DNA of 64,000 bases, taken from assembly GCF_004345605.1 (NCBI RefSeq), contig NZ_SLVY01000006.1, forward strand, positions 62,001 to 126,000, read 5' to 3'. The notes under the pieces were generated by a model that worked only from the letters and a program-made list of their open reading frames with translations, did not search any database and was not told the DNA's origin. Made by a program: the position numbers and the translations under genes. Source of the stretch: Rhodococcus sp. SMB37. GTDB lineage: Bacteria > Actinomycetota > Actinomycetes > Mycobacteriales > Mycobacteriaceae. Positions 17,038-25,421 of this stretch are shown one piece after another; position 1 is the first letter of the stretch; each line of letters begins with the position of its first letter.

Positions 17038-17820
17038 TTAGAGACCGAAAAGGGAACGGACACGATCGGCGTCCTTGTCGGCGAATCGTTTGGTGTAGCC
17101 GGCGCGGCTCGTGGGGAGGAGCCCTCCCCTGGTGGTGAGATCCACACGCATCTCGAGTGTCTTGAGGCCGACGACCAGGGTGTCGAACACCGGCACATCG
17201 AGGCCTGTGACCTGGGTGTACCCGGCCGCGGACGCGATGGTGCTCAATCCCGCGCTGCCGAGGACGATGGCGGTGGCACCCTGGTCCACGAGTTTGTGGG
17301 CCTGCTTGTCCAGCTCAGCGACAACCTTGTCCGGATTGACGAAACCGTCCGTGAAGGCTTCCGCGGAGGGGATGTCGATGCGCTGCACGCCGGCGCAGCG
17401 GCCGAGCAGTCCGCTCTTGGCGACCAGGCTGTGGCACACCTCGGCCCAGGCACGATCCTCGACGGTGATGACTCCGAAGCGGTACGCGTACATCGACGCC
17501 AAGTGGAGCGAGGCCTCCCACGGTCCCACCACCGGGACATCGACGAGGGCCCGCGCTTCGATGACGCCCGGGTCGCCACTGCAGGCGACCATGCAGCCAT
17601 CGACACCCTCGCGGCCGGCATCGGAGATGTTGTGCACGACATCGATGGCGTTGAGGGCGTATGGGTAGCCGAACACGGTGTCGGTGGCACGCTTGAGCTT
17701 TGCCCATCGATGAACGATTTCGGTGTCCGGCCGCTTGTACTTGTCGAAGACTTCGTTGACCAGCTTCGTGTACGGCTCGGATCCCTGCTGGGAGTTGATG
17801 TGTACGACTGAGAGTTTCAT
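17038..17820 (-). CDS. Asp/Glu/hydantoin racemase family protein
   Basis: A 260-aa protein of the aspartate/glutamate/hydantoin racemase fold. The first active-site loop carries VACSGDPG with Cys near residue 80. The second, where a Cys is usual, reads VLGSAGLSTI and has Ser instead. With only one of the two catalytic cysteines it resembles the decarboxylase/isomerase side of the family (arylmalonate decarboxylase has a single Cys; family knowledge). First gene after the operator at 17836. Substrate unknown. Confidence 0.8.
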   Translation of the reverse strand: MKLSVVHINSQQGSEPYTKLVNEVFDKYKRPDTEIVHRWAKLKRATDTVFGYPYALNAIDVVHNISDAGREGVDGCMVACSGDPGVIEARALVDVPVVGPWEASLHLASMYAYRFGVITVEDRAWAEVCHSLVAKSGLLGRCAGVQRIDIPSAEAFTDGFVNPDKVVAELDKQAHKLVDQGATAIVLGSAGLSTIASAAGYTQVTGLDVPVFDTLVVGLKTLEMRVDLTTRGGLLPTSRAGYTKRFADKDADRVRSLFGL

Positions 17821-17835
17821 GGATTCACCATTCTA

Positions 17836-17851
17836 TCGAGCGACCGTTCGA
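17836..17851. promoter_or_regulatory. Palindromic operator upstream of the racemase operon
   Basis: TCGAGCGACCGTTCGA, an almost perfect inverted repeat with half-site TCGARCG, ends 16 bp before the start codon at 17820. The same palindrome lies before the CoA-ligase and OYE genes, which suggests one regulator, probably the TetR protein at 24020. Confidence 0.65.
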
Positions 17852-17945
17852 TTAATGTAATCACGGGAAGGCCGGGGAAACAAGGGTTGAGCGGGCGACA
17901 ATCTTTGTCAGTGCCGAAACATGCTGAAGATTCGGTTGTTTTCGT

Positions 17946-18695
17946 TCACTTCAGGGCTCCGACCGACAGTCCTCCGCAGGCGACGAGCGTCTGCCCGGTG
18001 ATGTACCCCGCCCCGGGGGAGGTCAGGAACTCGACGCACGCGGCGATCTCCTCGGTCGTCCCGGCCCGGCCCATCGGAATTCGGGAGGTTTGCTCCTCAC
18101 GGAACTCTGCGGGGGTGGACAGGAACATCCCTGTAGCGATGATCCCCGGTGAGACACAGTTGACCGTAATCCCGTGGCGGGCGAGTTCGATGGCGGCCGA
18201 CCGCGTGAGCCCTTCGATCCCGGCCTTCGCCGCACTGTAGCTGATGCCCGCCACTGTTCCGCGGGAGGCGATCGAACTGGTGTTGACGATGCGGCCGAAT
18301 CCATGTTCCTTCATCCCGGGCGCGAAGGCACGCAGGGTGTTCAGGGTCGATTTCAGGTGCGTATCGAGAACGAGAGCGAAGTCCTCGTCGGTGATCTTCG
18401 ACAGCACGGCGTTGCGCACCGCCCCGGCCAGATTCACCAGGACCGTGGGGGCGGCGAACTGCTTGGTGACGTCGGCAGCGAGACCATCGACGTAATCGCG
18501 ACGGGAGACGTCACCGGCGTGCGCGGACGCGCTCAGCCCTGCGGCCGCCAGTTCCTTGGCCACCCGCTCGGCGCCGGAGGGGTCGATATCGACCACGCAT
18601 ACGTGCGCGCCGGCGCTGGCCAAGGTGTGGCACACGGCCGCCCCGATGCCGCCGCCGCCGCCGGACACCAGCGCGACTCGATCGGACGAACTCAT
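17946..18695 (-). CDS. Short-chain dehydrogenase/reductase
   Basis: A 249-aa SDR. The cofactor motif GGGGGIGAA is near residue 12. D62 lies in HAGDVS. The catalytic Ser is in NTSSIASRG, and the YSAAK motif supplies Tyr and Lys. The Asp after the second strand (VVDIDP) predicts NAD rather than NADP. It probably oxidises a hydroxyacyl-CoA or ring alcohol. ATG 18695 has AAGGAG 7 bp upstream; the next gene's stop lies 12 bp before it. Confidence 0.9.
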   Translation of the reverse strand: MSSSDRVALVSGGGGGIGAAVCHTLASAGAHVCVVDIDPSGAERVAKELAAAGLSASAHAGDVSRRDYVDGLAADVTKQFAAPTVLVNLAGAVRNAVLSKITDEDFALVLDTHLKSTLNTLRAFAPGMKEHGFGRIVNTSSIASRGTVAGISYSAAKAGIEGLTRSAAIELARHGITVNCVSPGIIATGMFLSTPAEFREEQTSRIPMGRAGTTEEIAACVEFLTSPGAGYITGQTLVACGGLSVGALK

Positions 18696-18706
18696 AACGG
18701 TCTCCT

Positions 18707-19492
18707 TCATCGGCCCTGATATTCGGGGGCTCGTCCCTCGAGGAACGCGGTGATGCCCTCGCGGTGATCGTCGGTGTCGAACAGCGCGGAAAAAATGTCC
18801 ACCTCACGTCGATGTCCCTCGTCGAGCGAGTGACGAAGTCGGTGATTGGCCGAGCGCTTCGCGGCCTCCACAGCGAGCGGGCCTGCCTTGTTGATCCGCT
18901 CGGTGACCTCGAGGGCAGCCTCGACGACTGTTCCGGAGGGACAGACCGAATCCACGAGACCGATCCGCTGTGCTTCCTCGGCGCTGATTCTGTCGCCGGT
19001 GAACAGCAATCGCTTCGCGGTACCGGAGGGGAGCGCGGTGAAGAGCATCTGAGTGCCACCGGCTCCTGGAATCAACCCGAGCTGCACCTCGGTGACACCG
19101 ATCTTGATGTGTTCCTCGGCGATCGCGAAGTCACAGGCGAGCATGAGCTCTAATCCACCACCGAGGGCGTGGCCGTTCAACGCGGCGATCACCGGCACTC
19201 GGAGTGAGAACAGTTTTTCCTGCATCGCCTGTACCCGCAGCGCCATCCGGGCCGCTCCGGCGCGGTCGATGCTGGTGAAGTATCGGATGTCGCCGCCGGC
19301 GACGAAACACTTGCCGAGTCCGGTGAGAATCATGGACCGGTAGGTGCGATCCTTCTCCACCTCGCCGGCGGCGCGGGCGATCGCGTCGGCAACATCCGGA
19401 TGCAGAGCATTGACCGGCGGATTGTCGATCGTGACTACCGCGGTCTCACCGCATCTCTTCACTGACACGTATTGGTCGATCACGTTCTTCAC
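18707..19492 (-). CDS. Enoyl-CoA hydratase family protein
   Basis: A 261-aa crotonase with both oxyanion-hole motifs: KCFVAGGDIRYF near residue 61 and NGHALGGGLELMLACD near residue 105. EVQLGLIPGAGGTQ carries the region of the catalytic Glu residues, but the first is replaced by Gln (VQLGLIPG). GTG start at 19492 without a strong ribosome-binding site. It lies between the two SDR genes and is probably a hydratase in the same beta-oxidation-like route. Confidence 0.87.
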   Translation of the reverse strand: MKNVIDQYVSVKRCGETAVVTIDNPPVNALHPDVADAIARAAGEVEKDRTYRSMILTGLGKCFVAGGDIRYFTSIDRAGAARMALRVQAMQEKLFSLRVPVIAALNGHALGGGLELMLACDFAIAEEHIKIGVTEVQLGLIPGAGGTQMLFTALPSGTAKRLLFTGDRISAEEAQRIGLVDSVCPSGTVVEAALEVTERINKAGPLAVEAAKRSANHRLRHSLDEGHRREVDIFSALFDTDDHREGITAFLEGRAPEYQGR

Positions 19493-19534
19493 CTGCTTCG
19501 AATGGGGCGTGTAACGCCATCGGGGCTGAGATTT

Positions 19535-20290
19535 TCAGAGAATGCGCTTGACGAGCGGATCGGGGGCGAACCGCAGTACCAGGTCGAAGAGGGTCCAGGG
19601 CCACCAGGGCACGCACGCGTCCTTTACTTCGCGCTCGATCGCGCCGACGAGAGACTCCGCACCGGCGGAGGCCTCGACCAGCAGTGGGTGCCGCTTTCCC
19701 GTCCGGTCCTGCATCTCCGACTCGATATACCCGGGCCGGATCGTGCTCACCTTGATGGCGGCCTTCTTGGACTTGACGTCCGAACGGATACCTTCAGCTA
19801 GATGAGCGAGCGCTGCTTTCGTTGCCGCATATACGTTCATCGGCCCCGGCAGGCCGCGTCCCGCAGTCACCGACGACATCAGCACCAGGTGGCCGGAGCC
19901 TTGTCGGTAGAACAACTCCATCGCCGCTTCGCACTGTGCGAGGCCGGCCACGAAATTCGTCAGGGCGGTGTCCCGGTTGGCGGCGAACCGCCCGCTACCG
20001 ATCCGCCCGCCTTTGCCGATTCCGGCGTTGACGATGATGCGGTCGAGTCCTCCCATCTCCGCGGCCGCCTTGGCGAACACTTCGAAGACCGCGTCGTGGT
20101 CGGTGACGTCGAGCTGATGCAACACCACGCGTCTGCCCGGTGACTGTTGCTCGATCTCGGCCTTGACCTTCTCGAGCAGTTCGAGGCGGCGAGCGGTCAG
20201 AACCAGGTCGCAGCCGCGCGCCGCGAACGCTTTGGCCATGCCGGCGCCCAGCCCGGAGCTGGCACCGGTGATCAGAACTCTCGTGTTCAC
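19535..20290 (-). CDS. Short-chain dehydrogenase/reductase
   Basis: A 251-aa SDR with GASSGLGAGMA near the N-terminus. Arg residues follow the second beta strand (TARRLE), which points to NADPH. NAGIG, a catalytic Ser in LMSSVTAG, and YAATKAAL follow. The long C-terminus (PWWPWTLFDLVLRF) resembles SDRs that associate with membranes or lipid substrates. It lies in the same operon as the hydratase, separated by 42 bp. Confidence 0.9.
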   Translation of the reverse strand: MNTRVLITGASSGLGAGMAKAFAARGCDLVLTARRLELLEKVKAEIEQQSPGRRVVLHQLDVTDHDAVFEVFAKAAAEMGGLDRIIVNAGIGKGGRIGSGRFAANRDTALTNFVAGLAQCEAAMELFYRQGSGHLVLMSSVTAGRGLPGPMNVYAATKAALAHLAEGIRSDVKSKKAAIKVSTIRPGYIESEMQDRTGKRHPLLVEASAGAESLVGAIEREVKDACVPWWPWTLFDLVLRFAPDPLVKRIL

Positions 20291-20411
20291 GAATTCTCCT
20301 CGAGTCTGCGGAATCTGGGAGCGTTGCGCCCGATGGTGCGATCACGGAATGGGTGAGTGATCCGGGCATGTCGCTCGTCGACGACGCTCATTTGTCGCGG
20401 TTACCCGCCGC

Positions 20412-21602
20412 TTACAGCACCTCGACAATGGTGGCGTTTGCCATTCCACCGCCTTCGCACATGGTCTGAAGGCCGTAGCGACCTCCCGTGGCCTCGAGGT
20501 GGTTGACGAGGGTGGCCAGCAGCCGTGTTCCGGATGCTCCCAACGGGTGGCCCAGCGCGATCGCTCCGCCGCGCGGGTTGAGCTTGGCCGAATCCACGTC
20601 GAATTCGCGCTGCCACGCCAGGGGCACAGGCGCAAATGCCTCATTGACCTCGAAAGCATCGATGTCGCCGATGGTCAGACCAGAACGCTTGAGTGCCAAT
20701 TCGGTCGCCGGGATAACCCCGGTCAGCATCAACAGCGGGTCCGATCCGGTGACGGCGAAGGTGTGGAAGCGGGCGCGAGGCTTGAGACCGAGGGCTTGGG
20801 CACGCTCTTCACTCATGATCAGCGCCGCGGAGGCTCCGTCGGAGAGCGGAGAGGAATTGCCAGGGGTGACAGACCAGTTGATCTCCGGGAATCGTTGTTC
20901 GACACTGGCGTCGAGGAAGGACGGGCGCAGCCCGGCGAGGCCTTCGGCGGTGGTGGAGGCGCGTACGGTTTCATCGCGCACGTGCTGGACGGTGTGACCG
21001 TCGTCCGTCGCAATGTCGACGGGAACGATCTCGGTGTCGAATCCACCGGAGGCGGCGTGGGTGGCGGCCCGTTCGTGCGACCGCGCGGCGTAGTCGTCGA
21101 GTTCGGCCCGCGACATCTTCCACCGCGCGGCGATGATCTCGGCGCTCACGCCCTGGTTCACCAGTCCGTCGGGATAGCGGACGCTCAAGGGCCCGAGGGG
21201 ATCGCCGCCATGTGTCCCGGAGAACATCGGGACCCGGCTCATCGACTCGACGCCACCGGCGATGACGACGTCATAGGCCCCCGCAAGTACACCCTGGGCG
21301 GCAAAATGCACTGCTTGCTGGCTGGAACCGCACTGCCGATCGATTGTCGTGCCGGGGACCGACTCGGCGAAGTTTGCGGCAAGTACTGCAGACCGGGCGA
21401 TATTGACACCCTGGTCCCCGACCTGGCCCACACATCCGATGATGACGTCCTCGATCACGCTCGAATCCACACCGGTGCGGGTGAGCAGTTGCTGCATGGT
21501 GCTGGCGAGGAGGTTGACGGGGTGCACTGTCGACAGTGCACCCCCCGGCTTGCCCTTTCCTGAGGCGGTACGGACGATGTCGACGATTACTGCAGTTGGC
21601 AT
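20412..21602 (-). CDS. Acetyl-CoA acetyltransferase (thiolase)
   Basis: A 396-aa thiolase II with all catalytic elements: the nucleophile Cys in RQCGSSQQA (about residue 88), NEAFAPV, GGAIALGHPLGASG, and the second Cys in TMCEGGGMAN at the C-terminus. It would release acetyl- or propionyl-CoA from a 3-ketoacyl-CoA. ATG 21602 is preceded by GAGGGACCAC. Unlike the thiolase-like protein at 11141 it retains the nucleophile, so the cluster contains both a real thiolase and an aldolase-like relative. Confidence 0.93.
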   Translation of the reverse strand: MPTAVIVDIVRTASGKGKPGGALSTVHPVNLLASTMQQLLTRTGVDSSVIEDVIIGCVGQVGDQGVNIARSAVLAANFAESVPGTTIDRQCGSSQQAVHFAAQGVLAGAYDVVIAGGVESMSRVPMFSGTHGGDPLGPLSVRYPDGLVNQGVSAEIIAARWKMSRAELDDYAARSHERAATHAASGGFDTEIVPVDIATDDGHTVQHVRDETVRASTTAEGLAGLRPSFLDASVEQRFPEINWSVTPGNSSPLSDGASAALIMSEERAQALGLKPRARFHTFAVTGSDPLLMLTGVIPATELALKRSGLTIGDIDAFEVNEAFAPVPLAWQREFDVDSAKLNPRGGAIALGHPLGASGTRLLATLVNHLEATGGRYGLQTMCEGGGMANATIVEVL

Positions 21603-21750
21603 GTGGTCCCTCACAGAGGTGGTAAGTGGTGCTGGATGTCTGAGGTGGCGGTTCGCTCATCCGGGCGGTGCCGGGCATCGAGGGTGGCAGTCACGGTCCT
21701 CGGGATACTTCCTGCGCGATGAATATGACGACGGCTGCGCGAAGCACCGG

Positions 21751-21945
21751 TCATCCTTCGACCGGGAGACCGCCCCGGTTTGCGGCGAGGAGATTGATCC
21801 CGGCATGGTCGGTAGCGAGTGTCGCTGTCGCGAATGCACGCGACACCGGTAGTGGGCCGTGGGTCGCGGTTCGCATCCCGACAAGCCCACCCGTAGGCCC
21901 CTTGGTACTGGCGGTGGTTTCTTCTCGGATGAGTGGTTCGCTCAT
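21751..21945 (-). CDS. Small coupled open frame, unrecognised
   Basis: A 64-aa open frame whose ATG overlaps the ligase stop (ATGA), the typical arrangement for translational coupling. The peptide (LIREETTASTKGPTGGLVG, then SRAFATATLATDHAG) is not recognised and has no clear fold. It could be a truncated enzyme start or chance. The rest of the gap down to the thiolase holds nothing obvious. Confidence 0.35.
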   Translation of the reverse strand: MSEPLIREETTASTKGPTGGLVGMRTATHGPLPVSRAFATATLATDHAGINLLAANRGGLPVEG

Positions 21946-23651
21946 CCGTCGACTCCTACCGTGGTGCCGTGCGCAAGTTGATCGGACAGAACGAACTTCT
22001 TGATCTTCCCCGAGGGGGTACGCGGAAGCGAGTCCGCCACAACGAGTTTCTGCGGCCAGAATTGCTTCGACATCCCGACCTTTTCCAGGTGCTTGACGAG
22101 GTCGTCGAGGGACGGCGCGGGACCGGCGGGCACGACGACTGCGCACACGCGCTCACCGAGTCGTTCATCGGGATAGGCGACAACGGCGGCTTCTTGCACG
22201 TGCTCATGGGTGAACAGCGCGTTCTCGATCTCCACTGCAGAGATGTTCTGGCCACCCCGGATGATGATGTCCTTCGTTCGTCCTTCGATGCGGATACCTC
22301 CATCCGGGGTGATCCGGCCGAGATCGCCCGTGTCGAACCACCCATCGGCGGTGAACGCCGCCGCAGTAAGCTCCGGTTGTTTGAAGTAACCGGCGAAGAC
22401 ACTGGGGCCGCGGACCTGCAGGCTTCCCGTGGCACCGGTCTCGACGAGCTGACCGTGCTCGTCGACAATCCTTACGTCCTGCCACGGAACCCTGAATCCG
22501 TCGCTGGCTCCGAGAGTGTCCACGGCGGCACCCAGCTGGTGGATCGAGGCAATTCCGGTCTCCGAACACCCCCACAGCGAAACCAGACTGGTCCCGAAGA
22601 GATCATGCATGGACTCGGCCAACGATGCGGGAATCGCGGCGCCTCCGCAGGCGAACGCGCGGAAAGTCTGCTGCGACCGAGGGGTCCGCTTCTGTGCCTC
22701 GATCATGTCGAGTGCGAAAGTGGTCGCCGACAGCGTCCAGGTGATGCCCTCGACGGCGATCGCATCGAGCAGTCCCTCCACGTCCCATACGTCCTGATAG
22801 ACGATCTTCTGCCCACCGGAGAGCGGAACCAACATGCCGTGAATGAAACCTGTCAGATGACCGAGGGTCGACGCCATGAATGCGACGTCGTCCCCGGTGA
22901 GCTCGAGCGCACGGGTGATCACGCGGTGATAGCCCGACCATGCCGTGTTGTAGGTATGCATGGCGGCCTTGGGTGTTCCCGTGGTACCGGAGGTGAACAC
23001 CAGCATCGCGATATCGTCAGGACCGGGGCGGCGGCTGTTCAGGGCATCGCTCACGTCGGCGGCGATCCGTCCCGGCGTGTCGAGGAACGCTTCTTCGAAC
23101 GATGAACATCCGGGTGTTTCCCGTGACGTGTTGAGCACGAAAACATGTTCTAGGGTAGGAATTTCAGCTTTCAGTGCGCTCGCCATGGTCGCGTAGTCGT
23201 AACCGCGGAACTCCTCGGGTACGAACAGGACCTTGGTGCCGGCGTGGGAGAGCATGAACCGGAGCTCGCGCTCGCGGTAGATGATGGGAATCGGGTTGGG
23301 CACGGCACCTACACGCATGGTCGCCAGGGCCAGGGCGGCGCCCTCCCATCCGTTCGGCACCTGGATGGTCACAACATCGGCCGGCTGCACTCCGAGTTCG
23401 AGTAGCCGCGCAGCGAAACGATCGACGAGCGCGCCGAGCTGTCCGTAGGTGACGGTGGTCGGTAGCGTGGTCCCTTTTTGGTACGAGACTACGGCAGCCT
23501 TGTCGGGATGCTGAGCGACCACGGCCAGGAAGTCATCCAGGAAGGTCTCGTCACGCCAAAGGTCCTCGGCTTCGAACCGAGCCACATCGTCGGAGCTGAA
23601 CGGCCTCCGCGCCGACTCGAATACCGTGCCCTTGTGCTGCCGCATTCGCAT
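21942..23651 (-). CDS. AMP-dependent acyl-CoA ligase
   Basis: A 569-aa ANL-family ligase. The phosphate loop reads FTSGTTGTPKA, followed by the A5 motif LWGCSETG, WFDTGDLGRI, and SGKIKKF with the catalytic Lys. It activates a carboxylic acid to its CoA thioester and so probably begins the CoA part of the pathway, taking the acid made by the alcohol and aldehyde dehydrogenases of region 1. ATG 23651 has GGAGGC 6 bp upstream, and the operator at 23686 lies before it. Confidence 0.93.
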   Translation of the reverse strand: MRMRQHKGTVFESARRPFSSDDVARFEAEDLWRDETFLDDFLAVVAQHPDKAAVVSYQKGTTLPTTVTYGQLGALVDRFAARLLELGVQPADVVTIQVPNGWEGAALALATMRVGAVPNPIPIIYRERELRFMLSHAGTKVLFVPEEFRGYDYATMASALKAEIPTLEHVFVLNTSRETPGCSSFEEAFLDTPGRIAADVSDALNSRRPGPDDIAMLVFTSGTTGTPKAAMHTYNTAWSGYHRVITRALELTGDDVAFMASTLGHLTGFIHGMLVPLSGGQKIVYQDVWDVEGLLDAIAVEGITWTLSATTFALDMIEAQKRTPRSQQTFRAFACGGAAIPASLAESMHDLFGTSLVSLWGCSETGIASIHQLGAAVDTLGASDGFRVPWQDVRIVDEHGQLVETGATGSLQVRGPSVFAGYFKQPELTAAAFTADGWFDTGDLGRITPDGGIRIEGRTKDIIIRGGQNISAVEIENALFTHEHVQEAAVVAYPDERLGERVCAVVVPAGPAPSLDDLVKHLEKVGMSKQFWPQKLVVADSLPRTPSGKIKKFVLSDQLAHGTTVGVDG

Positions 23652-23685
23652 CTCTGCCTCCTCTAAGCAATCCGGCGCACTCTTT

Positions 23686-23701
23686 TCGAGCGGGCGATTG
23701 A
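23686..23701. promoter_or_regulatory. Palindromic operator upstream of the CoA-ligase operon
   Basis: TCGAGCGGGCGATTGA, 35 bp upstream of the ligase start, matches the operator at 17836 with mismatches in the right arm. An AT-rich stretch (TTTAATAACTG) adjoins it as a likely promoter. Confidence 0.6.
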
Positions 23702-24019
23702 TTTAATAACTGTAAGCCGTGTCATAACCAGGGTCAAGATCTGTCTTGTACCAACCGACCTCAAGTCGGGAGCCTCGGTGGCTGTGGTGGGCAGGCGCCC
23801 CATTCGGCGCACTATCGAGCCCGCCGCACCCCAGGCACGCCTGAGATGTCGGCCGGGTCTGCGCCACGTGGGCCATGTGAAGCCAGCTCCACCAGCAGGA
23901 GCCCCCAGGGAGGATGCGGTGGCCGAACGAATCCCCGCTCCGACGATCGCCCCTACGGAGTCGAAGCTGATCACCGCTGCGTCGTTAGAAGTGTGCGCCC
24001 GAACAGGACGGCGAAAAGA

Positions 24020-24613
24020 TCAGGTACCCACCATGCGCCGCACCAGCAGCACAAAATCGGAGGTGATTTCCTCGAGCCCCAACGGTCCATGGGGGTCGTA
24101 CCAACCCGACAGTGCCGTGATCATCGAAAGTATCGAGTTCCGAGTAACGGCCAGTTCGACGATGTCGAATCGACTCAACAACGTCCCGTCCCTGAGGATC
24201 TCGTGCAGCATCGAATCGAACCGGTCGCGGAGTTCGATATAGGACTCGTGGCGCGCCCTGGACAATGCGCGAGTCTCGATCGAGGCGATAAAAGTTTCCT
24301 TGTGCCGGGTAATATGCCACTTGACAAGAACCCGCACGAACGTCTCGAGACGGGCCTCGACGTCATCCGGGTCGATCGCGCCCAGTTCGAGTTCGAGATC
24401 CGCAACGATCTCCTCGAGAAGATCGACCAGCAGCCGATAGAGAAACTCTTCCTTGCTACGAAAGTAGTAATAGAGAGATCCCGGCTTCAGTTCGGCGGCT
24501 TCGGCGAGTTGTCGCGTATTCATCGCCTCGTAGCCATGCTCGAAAAGCAACTCGACACCTGCCGATCGAACCCGCCTCCAGGTTTCGTCGCGACTAGAGC
24601 CCACCGTCCTCAA
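24020..24613 (-). CDS. TetR family transcriptional regulator
   Basis: A 197-aa TetR regulator. The N-terminal helix-turn-helix is intact: TRQLAEAAELKPGSLYYYF with the usual YYF end of the recognition helix near residue 48, then the KEEF helix. The C-terminal ligand domain is of normal length. It sits inside the catabolic block, next to none of its operators but with three of them within 7 kb, so it is the natural candidate to bind TCGAGYGACCG-type sites and respond to an acyl-CoA. The start is uncertain: TTG at 24613 or GTG at 24604. Confidence 0.9.
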   Translation of the reverse strand: MRTVGSSRDETWRRVRSAGVELLFEHGYEAMNTRQLAEAAELKPGSLYYYFRSKEEFLYRLLVDLLEEIVADLELELGAIDPDDVEARLETFVRVLVKWHITRHKETFIASIETRALSRARHESYIELRDRFDSMLHEILRDGTLLSRFDIVELAVTRNSILSMITALSGWYDPHGPLGLEEITSDFVLLVRRMVGT

Positions 24614-24932
24614 CTGAACATCTCCTCGTCTTCGGCCTTCATGTTGTCTCTACATCCTGTCAGCAGCTGCCCGGCATCGTGCACGACCTGCATGTCCACG
24701 GCCATTCTTCCCGTAGACGACGAAAGCCTCAGTCTAGGGACACTCCGCCAGCAGACGTCCCCTTCACCACGTCGTACGCCCGCAGTTTGGTAGATGATGC
24801 TGGGCCCGGCAGCTGATGATGCAGGCGCGGCGGGCGGGAATCGACGACATGACAACCATCGCGTTCCCTCCAACCTGGCTATCACGGCACTACGTCTTTC
24901 GGACGAATGCAATGGAGTTCATGGACGGGTCG
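24614..24932. other. Gap with no recognised gene
   Basis: About 320 bp between the TetR gene and the SnoaL-like gene. A 100-residue - strand frame crosses it without a ribosome-binding site or a recognisable motif. I see no strong hairpin. Confidence 0.5.
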
Positions 24933-25421
24933 CTAGCTGCTTCGGTCCCCCACTGGAGGCGGGGTGATGAGAGCAAGATTCATGGGATCGGAGACGAACC
25001 ACCGGTTAACCACCCTTTCGAGGAGCTTCCACTGCCCGTCTCGCCGTTCATACTTGTCCTCATACGTTGCAGACACCAAGCAAGGAGCGCCGCTGTTCGT
25101 GATGCAGATTGCAAAGGAATCGCTCACGGCTCGGGCACGGTAGGGAAGATCGAAATCGATGATGTGATTTGTGGTCCAATGATGAGTATTCACATAGCTT
25201 TCGGCGACAAAGTCAAGGGCATCTTTCAGCTCGGCAAGACCTTTGAACCGGCCGTTCCGGCGTCCCACGATGTACTCTGCTTCCTCGTGCCAGATCGACA
25301 GGAATGTGGTGGGATCACGACGGTCGATGCCCAGACAGTATCGGGCACCCAACTCGATAATTGCGGCTCGGCTGTGAACCTCATCAAGTCGCCCTGCCAA
25401 TTCCGTCAAGTTCTCCGTCAT
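24933..25421 (-). CDS. SnoaL/NTF2-like polyketide cyclase or dehydratase-type protein
   Basis: A 162-aa protein of the SnoaL-like NTF2 fold. Recognisable features are the N-terminal helix (RAAIIELGARYCLGIDRRD), FLSIWHEEAEY, the HHWTTNHIIDF strand and a C-terminal DGQWKLLER. This layout is shared with bile-acid 7-alpha-dehydratase-like and scytalone-dehydratase-like proteins, so a dehydratase or isomerase role is plausible. The ATG overlaps the OYE stop (TGATG). It probably acts together with that reductase. Confidence 0.8.
   Translation of the reverse strand: MTENLTELAGRLDEVHSRAAIIELGARYCLGIDRRDPTTFLSIWHEEAEYIVGRRNGRFKGLAELKDALDFVAESYVNTHHWTTNHIIDFDLPYRARAVSDSFAICITNSGAPCLVSATYEDKYERRDGQWKLLERVVNRWFVSDPMNLALITPPPVGDRSS

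Noticed and set aside
23663..24015. Small genes between the CoA ligase operator and the TetR gene
   Set aside because: Open frames on both strands have no ribosome-binding site and Arg/Ser-rich compositions typical of shadow frames in GC-rich DNA.
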